64,000 bases of DNA from Blastomonas sp. Its GTDB lineage: Bacteria; Pseudomonadota; Alphaproteobacteria; Sphingomonadales; Sphingomonadaceae. Both the position numbers and the translations under genes were made by a program. Location of the stretch: the NCBI RefSeq assembly GCF_030373265.1, contig NZ_JAUCZC010000006.1:1-64000 (forward strand). The letters run 5' to 3'. This document shows, one piece after another, positions 26,660-34,671 of the stretch (positions within the stretch are counted from its first letter, which is position 1; each line of letters begins with the position of its first letter). Under the pieces are notes generated by a model. The model was given only the letters and a program-made list of their open reading frames with translations, was not told where the DNA came from and ran no database searches.

Positions 26660-28827
26660 CAGTAGGCGGCGCTGAGGCGGATGCCATAGGTCCGCGGCTC
26701 GCCGACCCGTCCAACTATGCCCGAAGCAAAGCTGGCGGTGCTGGTGACATATTCCTTGTCGGCCAGATTGCGCCCAAACAACATCACGCGAAAACCGCTG
26801 TCGCCAAAATCATAGCCAAGGCTGGCGTTGACCAGGCCGTAAGGCGACTGCTGGTCGAGACCGACATTGCCCGCGGTGAAGAACTGGCGGCCGCGGTGGC
26901 TGTATTCCGCACGCCCGATGATCGAGCCGTTGCCGACCGGCAGATCGAGATCGACAAAGGCTGCATAGGCCCATTTCGGCGCAAGGTTGAGCCGGTTGCC
27001 GGACGCATCGAACACGACGTTGCCCGGTGCGAGCGCGGTGGTGTAATTCTTGTAGACCGCATCGAGATACGCCAGGTTTGCACCAATCTGAATTCCCTGA
27101 ACGGGACGCAGCAAGGATTCGATCTCCACCCCATCGACGGTCGCATCGGAAGCGTTGGTGATGTCGATCACGCCCGGTGACAGGAACGACTGCACCTGCA
27201 GATTGGTGTAATCATAATGGAAATAGGTGCCGTTGAGGCGCCACAGCCGATCGAACAGCTCGAGCTTGACACCGGCTTCATAGCTCCACAGCGTTTCGGG
27301 ATCAAAGCCCTGGCTGGCGTTGCGGCTGGCGAAGTTGAAGCCACCCGACTTGAACCCCTTGGTCGCCGAGGCGTAGACCAGCACGTCATCTGCGGGCCGG
27401 AACTCAATGCCGATCTTGGGGGTCCACGCCGAGTAGACGTCGCGCAACTGATAGGTTTCAGGGAAGCCGGGCCGGAAGCCGCCGGTAGTCGCGAAGAACT
27501 GGCTGGCGGTCTGGTCGAAACGCTTGCGCTCGCGGGTGTAGCGCGCGCCGGCAGTCAGGCTGAGACGGTCGGTCAGCGCGTAATTGGCCTGGACGAAACC
27601 CGCGATCGCCGCGGTTTCTATGACCGGCGCAAAATTGGCGCGGACGTTGGCGGCAAAGGTCGTGACCGAAGAGTCCACCTGGATGTTCTCATCGAAATAA
27701 TAGACGCCCAGAATGTACGACAGGTCCCCGAGCGTGCCCGAGAGGTTGAGCTCCTGCGAAAACTGGCGCTGGCCCTCGAATTGATCGGTACGACGGATAT
27801 TGAGCGCAGTACCGTCGGTATCGCCGACCTGCTGCAGCTTGTTGGTGCGATAGCCGGTAAGCGAGTGCAAGGTTGCGCCACCCAGATCGTAGCTCAGATC
27901 AGCTGACGTACCCCATTGCGTACGCTCCGATGCCGAGCGGATATTGAGCGCCACGGTGCGAAAATCGCCCAGCACGCTGTTGGCGACCGGATCGGTCGTG
28001 GGCTGCAGCATCTTTACATAGCCGCCGAGCGCATCGTCGGAGTGGAGGTAGTCGGCGCGCAACACCAGATCGATCCTGCTGTTGGGGGTGAAGCGCAGCT
28101 GTGCGCGGCCGCCGATGGTGTCCTCGTCGTCGATATCGCCGACACCGGGAACGGCGTTGGCAAGAAACCCGTCGCGCCTGGAACGCAGCACCGAGAACGA
28201 GGCGGCGATCTTGCCGGGGACGACGGGTCCGCTGACATAGCCTTCGGCGCGCATGAAATCGTAATTGCCATAAGTGAGCTGCGCACGGGCGCGCATCACA
28301 TCGTCGGGCTTGCGGCTAATGACATTAATCGTTCCCCCGACCGAGTTGCGACCATAAAGCGTGCCTTGGGGGCCGCGCAGCACCTCGATACGTTCCACGT
28401 CGAGAAAGTTGCTCAGATAGCTTCCGGGACGCGCCATATAGATGCCATCGACGTGCATCGTCGACGATGGGTCCGATCCGCCGAAGACGTTGTTGGAGCC
28501 GATCCCGCGGATATAGACCTGCGAGAATGTGGCATTCTGTGTGACCTGAAGCCCGGGAGCGAGCGACACGAGATCGCGAATGTCCTTGATTCCGGCGCGG
28601 TCGAGCGTTTCGGCACTCACAGCGGTCACTGCGAGCGGTGTATCCTGCAATCGGGTCTCACCGGTACGGGTCGCCGTGACGATGATCTCGTCGTCATAGC
28701 CCGAAGCCGAGCGGCCAGGTTCGCGATCAGCAGGGGCGGCTTCCTGGGCGAATGCAGCAGGAGATGCGATGGTGACCGCGATTGCGATTGCAGATGCTCC
28801 CCGCATCGATGCGAATTGGCTGACCAT
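26659..28827 (-). CDS. TonB-dependent outer-membrane receptor
   Basis: A 722-residue receptor: signal peptide ending ASPAAFAQ, TonB-box-like region (DDEIIVTATR), plug domain with the conserved LRGPQGTLYGRNSVGGTIN, and a beta-barrel ending in ...IRLSAAY with a C-terminal aromatic. It has no N-terminal FecR-signalling domain. It imports a ligand too large or scarce for porins, presumably the substrate of the downstream enzymes. AAGGGG precedes ATG 28827. Two GntR operators lie 88-152 bases upstream, so this promoter is directly repressed. Confidence 0.88.
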   Translation of the reverse strand: MVSQFASMRGASAIAIAVTIASPAAFAQEAAPADREPGRSASGYDDEIIVTATRTGETRLQDTPLAVTAVSAETLDRAGIKDIRDLVSLAPGLQVTQNATFSQVYIRGIGSNNVFGGSDPSSTMHVDGIYMARPGSYLSNFLDVERIEVLRGPQGTLYGRNSVGGTINVISRKPDDVMRARAQLTYGNYDFMRAEGYVSGPVVPGKIAASFSVLRSRRDGFLANAVPGVGDIDDEDTIGGRAQLRFTPNSRIDLVLRADYLHSDDALGGYVKMLQPTTDPVANSVLGDFRTVALNIRSASERTQWGTSADLSYDLGGATLHSLTGYRTNKLQQVGDTDGTALNIRRTDQFEGQRQFSQELNLSGTLGDLSYILGVYYFDENIQVDSSVTTFAANVRANFAPVIETAAIAGFVQANYALTDRLSLTAGARYTRERKRFDQTASQFFATTGGFRPGFPETYQLRDVYSAWTPKIGIEFRPADDVLVYASATKGFKSGGFNFASRNASQGFDPETLWSYEAGVKLELFDRLWRLNGTYFHYDYTNLQVQSFLSPGVIDITNASDATVDGVEIESLLRPVQGIQIGANLAYLDAVYKNYTTALAPGNVVFDASGNRLNLAPKWAYAAFVDLDLPVGNGSIIGRAEYSHRGRQFFTAGNVGLDQQSPYGLVNASLGYDFGDSGFRVMLFGRNLADKEYVTSTASFASGIVGRVGEPRTYGIRLSAAY

Positions 28828-28914
28828 GATCGTCCCCTTTTGCTGTCCCCGGCCGTCGGCACGCTTGCCTAGCCGTGACACAGTGTAGACACAGGCCAAT
28901 TCGATAATCAAGTC

Positions 28915-28928
28915 AATCGTCGACGATT
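28915..28928. promoter_or_regulatory. GntR operator 1 (AATCGTCGACGATT)
   Basis: A perfect 14-base palindrome 88 bases upstream of the TonB receptor start. Same 12-base core as four other sites in this island. Confidence 0.7.
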
Positions 28929-28967
28929 TGTCTTATTAGGGTCAAATCTCTGTCAAAACTGCCATTT

Positions 28968-28979
28968 ATTGTCGACGAT
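28968..28979. promoter_or_regulatory. GntR operator 2 (ATTGTCGACGAT)
   Basis: Eleven of twelve core bases match operator 1. It lies 10 bases beyond the gntR stop and 41 bases upstream of operator 1, so two dimers could bind the receptor promoter. Confidence 0.65.
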
Positions 28980-28988
28980 CTTTTCAGC

Positions 28989-29774
28989 TTATGGGTCTTG
29001 CGATGGCGTGAGCAACCGGATGCACCAATCGCAATGATGCAGGATAACGGCTTCGGCGCTCCGCGAGTCGCACTCGAGCAGTGCATCGGTAAGTCTCTGA
29101 TAGTTGATGACATATTGCGGAGCGTGCGCGCCAAGATCGATCGCGGCGACAAGCAGCCGGTTCCAGTATTCGATCTGCATCATGCGCATCACGAAATCGA
29201 TATAGGGCTTTTGCGCGATGCCGTTTGCGACATAATGGAAATTGTTCAGCGCCTGGAAGAAGGCCACTCCCTCGGCAGGGTTGGAAGCCGCGGCGCGGAT
29301 CGCCGACATTGCTGCGCGGATCAGCGCCGGGTTGTCACCTTGCTGCGCACGGGCGGCGGCGGCTTTGAGGCCTAGCGCGGCGATAGGCGCGAGAACCTCA
29401 TACATGTCAGCAAGGTCATGCTGCTCCATCGGACGCAGCACCGCGCCGCGATCCGGAAGCAGTTCGACCAGCCCCTGACCGGCAAGCACCGCTAACGCCT
29501 CGCGCACCGGCGCGCGGCTGAGGTCGAGCTGCTGTGCCACCTCGGCCGCGATGATCCGGCTGCCGGGTGCGAGCTCGCCCCGGTCCATGGCAGCCATCAG
29601 CGTCTGATAAACCCGCTCGACCAGCGACATCTTGAGTTCACCGCCTGCGGTGATCTTCTGGGCTCCGAAAGGCCTCACCGGAACCTTGGGCTTTGCCGGG
29701 CCGGATTTCTTCGACGCGGCCCGCTGTTTTGCGGCGAGCTTGCCCTTGGGTTCGCCTGTTGTCGTCTTGCTCAC
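28989..29774 (-). CDS. GntR-family (FCD) transcriptional repressor
   Basis: A 261-residue regulator. After a Lys/Ala-rich leader of about 45 residues, the winged helix runs from VERVYQTLMAAMDRGELAPG to LVELLPDRGAVLR (recognition helix SRAPVREALAVL), then an all-helical FCD effector domain. FCD regulators of this kind sense pathway acids. I chose GTG 29774 because GAGGA lies seven bases upstream and because it leaves the operator at 29790 outside the coding sequence; an in-frame ATG at 29822 would place the operator inside it. Its gene precedes the receptor on the same strand, with operators on both sides, so it controls itself, the operon and the divergent malonate genes. Confidence 0.88.
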   Translation of the reverse strand: MSKTTTGEPKGKLAAKQRAASKKSGPAKPKVPVRPFGAQKITAGGELKMSLVERVYQTLMAAMDRGELAPGSRIIAAEVAQQLDLSRAPVREALAVLAGQGLVELLPDRGAVLRPMEQHDLADMYEVLAPIAALGLKAAAARAQQGDNPALIRAAMSAIRAAASNPAEGVAFFQALNNFHYVANGIAQKPYIDFVMRMMQIEYWNRLLVAAIDLGAHAPQYVINYQRLTDALLECDSRSAEAVILHHCDWCIRLLTPSQDP

Positions 29775-29789
29775 TGGATGTCCTCGTAG

Positions 29790-29801
29790 ATTGTCGACGA
29801 T
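29790..29801. promoter_or_regulatory. GntR operator 3 (ATTGTCGACGAT)
   Basis: Identical to operator 2. It lies immediately upstream of the proposed gntR ribosome-binding site, a position for autoregulation. Confidence 0.65.
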
Positions 29802-29866
29802 CCGTCCTCGTAACTCACTCATGATGTAATCACCAGTGGCAGAGACGTTTGGAAGCAGAGGGGACT

Positions 29867-29878
29867 ATCGTCGACGAT
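29867..29878. promoter_or_regulatory. GntR operator 4 (ATCGTCGACGAT)
   Basis: A perfect 12-base palindrome in the divergent region between gntR and the malonyl-CoA synthetase gene. Confidence 0.7.
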
Positions 29879-29916
29879 TATTGCGGTATGGAAGTTTCAA
29901 ATAGATTGAAATTGGC

Positions 29917-29932
29917 ATATCGTCGACGATAT
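29917..29932. promoter_or_regulatory. GntR operator 5 (ATATCGTCGACGATAT)
   Basis: The longest copy, 16 of 16 symmetric, about 107 bases ahead of the malonyl-CoA synthetase start, in an AT-rich patch likely to hold its promoter. Confidence 0.7.
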
Positions 29933-30038
29933 TGCACTCTCGGGTTGACAGGGGCGCATGGTGAAGCCTAGTCAGTGTCCACCAGCGGCCCGCCGGTACC
30001 CGGACAATGCCGTGATGTTGACAGGAGCCAGCGGGCGC

Positions 30039-31538
30039 ATGACCGATACAAGCCTTACCGCAGCGCTGGTGGCGTCGTTCGACCATGTCGCTGACCGGAT
30101 TCTGATCGCGCAGGGGGATCGAACGCTCAGCGGCAGGCAGCTGCGCCTGGCTATGGACGATGTCGCTGCGCGGCTGATGAAACTGGGCGTCGCGCCGGGC
30201 GACCGGGTCGCGGTACAGGCGCCCAAGTCGATTGACCTTGTTCTGCTGTATCTCGGTTGCCTGCGGCTGGGCGCGGTCTATCTTCCCCTCAATGACGCCT
30301 ATCGTCCTGACGAGATCGGCTATTTTCTGGGTGATGCCGAGCCCGCCTTGTTCATCTGCGCACCCGATGCCGCAGCCGGGCTGCAACAGTCGGGATGCCT
30401 GCCCAATGCGCTGTGCCTCCACACGCTCGGCCTGGATGGCGAAGGCTCCTGGCACGCGGTTGAACCCTCGCTTGCCGGCTTGCCCCCCGGTCCCACGTCG
30501 CCCGACACGCTCGCTGCAATCGTCTACACCTCGGGAACCACCGGACGTTCGAAGGGCGCGATGATCAGCCAGGGAAATCTGCTCGCAAACGCCCGCGATC
30601 TCGCCGCAGTCTGGCGAATCAGCGCGGAGGACACATTGTTGCACGCTTTGCCGCTATACCATATCCACGGGCTGTTCGTCGCGCTGCACCCACTGCTGCT
30701 GGCGGGCGCACGGATCGACCTGATGCCCAGTTTCGATCCTAGGCTGGTCCTCGAACAGCTTGGCGGCGCCACCATCTTCATGGGTGTACCAACCTATTAT
30801 ACCCGGTTGCTCTCCATGCCGGAACTCAACCGCGATACGACCCAGCACGTCCGCCTGTTTGTCAGTGGTTCGGCACCGCTGACCCCAGTCACTTTCGCTG
30901 CTTTTGGCGAGCGGACAGGGCGCAGCATTCTCGAGCGCTATGGCATGACCGAATGCGGCATTATCTGCTCCAACCCGCTCGATGGTCAAAGGCTGCCCGG
31001 CGCAGTGGGGCAACCGCTGCCGGGGTATAGCGTTCGCCTCGCCGACAAGGCCGAGACCGGTGTGCTCGAAGTCAAAGGACCCAGCCTGTTTTCAGGCTAT
31101 TGGCGGATGCCCGAAAAGACGCGCGAGGAGTTTCGTGACGACGGTTACTTCATCACCGGGGACATCGCCACGATTGATGCCGACGGGGTGGTCCGAATCG
31201 TTGGTCGCGACAAGGACATGATCATTTCAGGAGGGCTGAACATCTATCCGGTCGAGATCGAAGCGCTGATCGAGGCGATGGACGAAGTCGGCGATGTCGC
31301 GGTGGTCGGGGTGCCGCACGCCGATTTCGGTGAGGCGGTGCTGGCGGTGGTGTGCCTCAAACCGGGCCGTGTGCTCGAGGCAACCGGGATAGTCGATCGC
31401 CTCCGCGGACAGCTGGCCAGTTACAAGCTGCCCAAGGCCGTCGCGTTTGCACCTTCCCTGCCCCGCAATGCGATGGGCAAGGTGCAGAAAGCCGAGCTGC
31501 GGCGTGTGCATGCCGAACGTTTCGTCCCATGCGTCTGA
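30039..31538 (+). CDS. matB: Malonyl-CoA synthetase (MatB-type AMP-forming ligase)
   Basis: A 499-residue acyl-adenylate ligase. Visible core motifs are YTSGTTGRSKGAMIS (ATP loop), ERYGMTECG (A5), TGDIATIDADG, GRDKDMIISGGLNIYPVEIE (hinge) and PRNAMGKVQK with the catalytic Lys. The size and overall order match MatB/ACSF3, which activate malonate or methylmalonate with ATP and CoA. Malonate is favoured because the next gene encodes malonyl-CoA decarboxylase. ATG 30039 gives a normal MatB N-terminus; the frame is open back to ATG 29958. It overlaps the next gene by 10 bases and is divergent from gntR, with operators 4 and 5 upstream. Confidence 0.85.
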   Translation: MTDTSLTAALVASFDHVADRILIAQGDRTLSGRQLRLAMDDVAARLMKLGVAPGDRVAVQAPKSIDLVLLYLGCLRLGAVYLPLNDAYRPDEIGYFLGDAEPALFICAPDAAAGLQQSGCLPNALCLHTLGLDGEGSWHAVEPSLAGLPPGPTSPDTLAAIVYTSGTTGRSKGAMISQGNLLANARDLAAVWRISAEDTLLHALPLYHIHGLFVALHPLLLAGARIDLMPSFDPRLVLEQLGGATIFMGVPTYYTRLLSMPELNRDTTQHVRLFVSGSAPLTPVTFAAFGERTGRSILERYGMTECGIICSNPLDGQRLPGAVGQPLPGYSVRLADKAETGVLEVKGPSLFSGYWRMPEKTREEFRDDGYFITGDIATIDADGVVRIVGRDKDMIISGGLNIYPVEIEALIEAMDEVGDVAVVGVPHADFGEAVLAVVCLKPGRVLEATGIVDRLRGQLASYKLPKAVAFAPSLPRNAMGKVQKAELRRVHAERFVPCV

Positions 31539-32818
31539 GCCTGCCGTTCCTCACTAAGGCGCAAGCAGTGCCCGACCTTCTTGCCAGGGTCCAGCAGCTA
31601 TCACTCGGCCTGCTGGAGAGCTGCGGCGAGACGCAGGGAACCCTGACTGCGACCCGGCTGGCAGAAGCGCTGGCAACGCTCGATGAGGCCGCCGAAATTG
31701 CCTATAGCCACTGGCTGGTTGAGCAGCTTGGTCCCGACCCTGCAACGCTCGGCGCCAGCGTGGATCAATGGTTGAAACGGCCTGATGCCGAGGGGGCAGC
31801 ACAGCTGACGCGCAGCGCCGAGCCGCGTCGCCAAGAGCTGCTGCGGCGGTTGAATGCCGCGCCCTGCGGAACGAGACATCTGGTGACCTGGAGAGCGCGT
31901 CTTCTGCAACAGCTATCCCAAACCCCTGCACTGGCGCCGCTGGAGGCTGATCTCAAACACCTGCTTGCATCCTGGTTCAACCGCGGCTTCCTGGAGCTGA
32001 GGCCGATCACCTGGGATAGCCCGGCGCGGCTGCTCGAGCGACTGATCGAGCATGAAGCGGTCCATAATATCGCGGGCTGGTCGGATCTGCGCGGACGGCT
32101 GGAGGGTGACCGGCGCTGCTACGGTTTTTTCCACCCCGCGCTACCCGACACTCCTCTGATTTTTGTCGAGGTGGCTTTGACCGACCATGTCAGCTGCGCG
32201 ATTGCGCCTTTGCTGGATCACCCGGCGCACCGTAGCCCGCCCGATCAGCCCAGCACCGCGATCTTTTATTCGATCAGCAACTGCGAACCCGGGCTGCGCG
32301 GACTGCAATTCGGCAACTTTCTGATCAAGCAGATCGTTGCCGATCTGAAAGTCGAATACCCCTCGCTGACGACGTTTGCAACGCTATCTCCCATTCCTGG
32401 ACTGACCCGCTGGCTCAAGGCTGGCGGGCGAGATCTGGGGCGCGATGGCGACGATCCCCGCAGGCTGTGTGCGCTGTACCTTACCGGAGCAAAGCCTGAT
32501 GGAAGCCCCGGAAAGGCTTCCGATCCGGTTGCTGCATTCCATCTGGGCAACGGGGCAGAGCTGTGGCGGATCAACAGCCATGCCGATCCATCAGCCAAGG
32601 GGTTGGCACAAAGCGAAGGCATGATGGTCAACTATGTGTACCGCGAGCAGGATCTTATCAACAACCACGAACAGTTTGCACAGCATGGACGCGTGACGCG
32701 TTCGCGCGAAGTCAGCGCCTTGATCGCCGGACCGGCTACGCCGGCATGGCGCTGGACGTGGCCTTGGGGCCATACGCACCCGTTCCCACACTCGCAGGAG
32801 AAGTCGCTATGCCGATGA
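31529..32818 (+). CDS. matA: Malonyl-CoA decarboxylase
   Basis: A 429-residue protein of the MCD family: helical N-terminus, then EAVHNIAGWSDLRGRL, CYGFFHPALPDTPLIFVEVAL, FYSISNCEPGLRGLQFGNF (catalytic Ser region) and MMVNYVYREQDLINNHEQF (His region). It converts malonyl-CoA to acetyl-CoA and CO2 in the cytoplasm. With MatB it turns malonate into acetyl-CoA, so malonate is the expected product of the neighbouring pathway or a nutrient in its own right. It overlaps both matB and the thioesterase gene by 10 bases. Confidence 0.92.
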   Translation: MRLSLPFLTKAQAVPDLLARVQQLSLGLLESCGETQGTLTATRLAEALATLDEAAEIAYSHWLVEQLGPDPATLGASVDQWLKRPDAEGAAQLTRSAEPRRQELLRRLNAAPCGTRHLVTWRARLLQQLSQTPALAPLEADLKHLLASWFNRGFLELRPITWDSPARLLERLIEHEAVHNIAGWSDLRGRLEGDRRCYGFFHPALPDTPLIFVEVALTDHVSCAIAPLLDHPAHRSPPDQPSTAIFYSISNCEPGLRGLQFGNFLIKQIVADLKVEYPSLTTFATLSPIPGLTRWLKAGGRDLGRDGDDPRRLCALYLTGAKPDGSPGKASDPVAAFHLGNGAELWRINSHADPSAKGLAQSEGMMVNYVYREQDLINNHEQFAQHGRVTRSREVSALIAGPATPAWRWTWPWGHTHPFPHSQEKSLCR

Positions 32819-33222
32819 TCGAAACCTATCGCGGAGTCGCCTTCCCCTGGCTGTGCGACCAGATGGGGCACCTAACAACCTTTCGCTATGTCGAGATGTT
32901 CGATGTCGCATCTTATCATCTGATGCACGCGCTGGGCGACCGGCCAGCAGCGCAGGCTGGCGAGCTGGGCTGGGCGGACGTGAACCACTCGATCGACTAT
33001 AAGTCTGAGGTGGCCATTGGTGCTCTGCTTCTTATCCGCAGCGGCGTCGTCCGTACCGGGCGCAGTTCGATCGTCACCCGGCACATCATGACCGACCCCG
33101 ATGCTGGGGTTGAGCACGCCGTTCTGACAGCCACCACAGTCCGGTTCGACCTTGTTGCGCGGAAATCAGCGCCGTTACCCGATCTTATTCGCGCAGGGTG
33201 CGAGGCGTTGCATATCGCGTGA
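32809..33222 (+). CDS. Hotdog-fold acyl-CoA thioesterase (YbgC/4HBT type)
   Basis: A 137-residue hotdog protein. The N-terminal motif WLCDQMGHLTTFRYVEMFD matches the D-x2-GH pattern of YbgC/4-hydroxybenzoyl-CoA thioesterases, where the Asp is catalytic. It would hydrolyse a short or aromatic acyl-CoA to the free acid, perhaps releasing CoA from a BKACE product or preventing CoA trapping. GGAG lies eight bases before ATG 32809. It is the last gene of the matB operon. Confidence 0.8.
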   Translation: MPMIETYRGVAFPWLCDQMGHLTTFRYVEMFDVASYHLMHALGDRPAAQAGELGWADVNHSIDYKSEVAIGALLLIRSGVVRTGRSSIVTRHIMTDPDAGVEHAVLTATTVRFDLVARKSAPLPDLIRAGCEALHIA

Positions 33223-33645
33223 ATCAGCCTTGTCTGGACCCTTTGATCGACGTTCTGACAATTACACTTGTGGCCAAGAGAATGGCCGTGGTCAGGGCTC
33301 CGATTGCAAGGATCCCCGGTGGCGTCAGGCTTACCGCGAAGAAAAACTGGGGACGCGCGATCTCGATGACCAATGTCTGATTTCCGATGGCTTCAGGCAT
33401 GCAATTCCAACGGACGAAACGAACGGCAGTTCCGGCCCTCAAGCTGCGGTTGCCAACGACCGTCTCACCCATCTTCCCAAGCGCGTGCCACGTCGGCCAG
33501 AAACCTGGCGCAGGCCGAGATCGAATCTCGACTGGCAGCAGCGCTCAGGGCAGGAAAGCCACCAGAGCTTTGACCCGAGATACGGGCTGACTGACCAGCG
33601 CAAGAAAGCGCCGAAGTCTCAGGTTGCGCCTCAGGACGACACGGT
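33223..33645. other. Convergent intergenic region, no clear gene
   Basis: About 420 bases between the thioesterase and the TraB-like gene. A short leftward frame (about 33224-33400) could encode a 58-residue peptide with one hydrophobic helix (PPGILAIGALTTAILLATSV), but its ribosome-binding site is weak and it has no recognised family. No terminator with a T-run was seen. Confidence 0.4.
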
Positions 33646-34572
33646 TCACCGCCATGGCGGTCCGGCAACATCAAAGCCGCGGGCTTCAAGCTGGTCGAGC
33701 ACGCCTTGCTTCTCGGCAAGCACCCCCAAGGGCACGACCGCCAGCGTCACACCTTCCGTGCTGGACGCCTCGCTGATCAATCGGGTCCATTGATCGCGGA
33801 TTTCGCCGCCCAGGTCCTCATCGGCCCACGGCCAGCACGTGTTGAGGGCAATTTCGAGCGGATTGGTCATCACTGCCGGAATATCGAATTCGCGCCAGTC
33901 GTTCCCGCGCGCCTCGATGATCGACTGCCCTGCTTCGGTCGCGCGCATCGCGGCTTCCAGACAGGGGATGTGGCTGGCGGGCGCAGCCGCCGCCAGATTG
34001 TCCAGCAGATCTTCACCGCGAAACCGCTCGGGCCGGACGATCGGTATATCGGCCCGCCTGGCGGCCTTTTGCACGATGTCGGTGGCGTCGTCGGTCGTGT
34101 CGCGGTCGAAATCCAGCCGACGTGCCAGCAGGTCGAACGAAGACATCAGAAAACTGCCGCGATCATAGTCGGCCTTGTACTGCGTCTCGAGCGCAGCCAG
34201 GCGGCTGCGCTGCTCCACGGTCAGATAGTCCGCCGCTACCCGCCCGTCGGGCAGTTTGGTGAAGCGTCCACCGCGAAAGATCAGGCGCAGGACATCGCCG
34301 GGCGAGAACTTGGGAGCGGCCCGCAGGATCACCCGGCTGGCTTCCAGCGCGGCGTCGCGCAACCGCTCGGGCTCCCATGGCGTGGACTTGGGAACCGCGC
34401 GGATTTCACCTACCAGCAGAACCGTTCCGGTGGGCGTATCGATCGTCCACATCGGCGCACCCGAGCGCTTCGCGCTGACGACGATCTCGGCCTCGGTCTG
34501 GGGTGCCTGGGCGAGCGCGGGCGCCGCGCACAGCAGCATCGGTGCAACGAGGGACAGGAACCTTGTCTTCAT
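33646..34572 (-). CDS. TraB/GumN-like secreted protein
   Basis: A 308-residue protein with a signal peptide (KTRFLSLVAPMLLCAAPALAQ) and the TraB/GumN layout: a beta strand WTIDTPTGTVLLVGEIRAVP, helical middle, and a C-terminal VTLAVVPLGVLAEKQGVLDQLEARGFDV. The first motif of catalytic members is GxxH; here it reads GEIR, so the metal-binding His is absent and enzyme activity is doubtful. It should be periplasmic. ATG 34572 directly precedes the signal peptide. The gene stands 99 bases from the receptor that precedes it on the same strand. Confidence 0.7.
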   Translation of the reverse strand: MKTRFLSLVAPMLLCAAPALAQAPQTEAEIVVSAKRSGAPMWTIDTPTGTVLLVGEIRAVPKSTPWEPERLRDAALEASRVILRAAPKFSPGDVLRLIFRGGRFTKLPDGRVAADYLTVEQRSRLAALETQYKADYDRGSFLMSSFDLLARRLDFDRDTTDDATDIVQKAARRADIPIVRPERFRGEDLLDNLAAAAPASHIPCLEAAMRATEAGQSIIEARGNDWREFDIPAVMTNPLEIALNTCWPWADEDLGGEIRDQWTRLISEASSTEGVTLAVVPLGVLAEKQGVLDQLEARGFDVAGPPWR

Positions 34573-34671
34573 GGCCACGGCCTTATCGATCAGCGAATAG
34601 ACGACACATGAACCGGATGACGCAAGATCGCCATCTGCAAATCGCATGAAAAAGGGCCAGAAGCTGGAGGA

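Noticed and set aside
33224..33400. 58-residue hydrophobic peptide frame, leftward
   Set aside because: Weak ribosome-binding site, no family, no operon link. Mentioned in the gap entry only.
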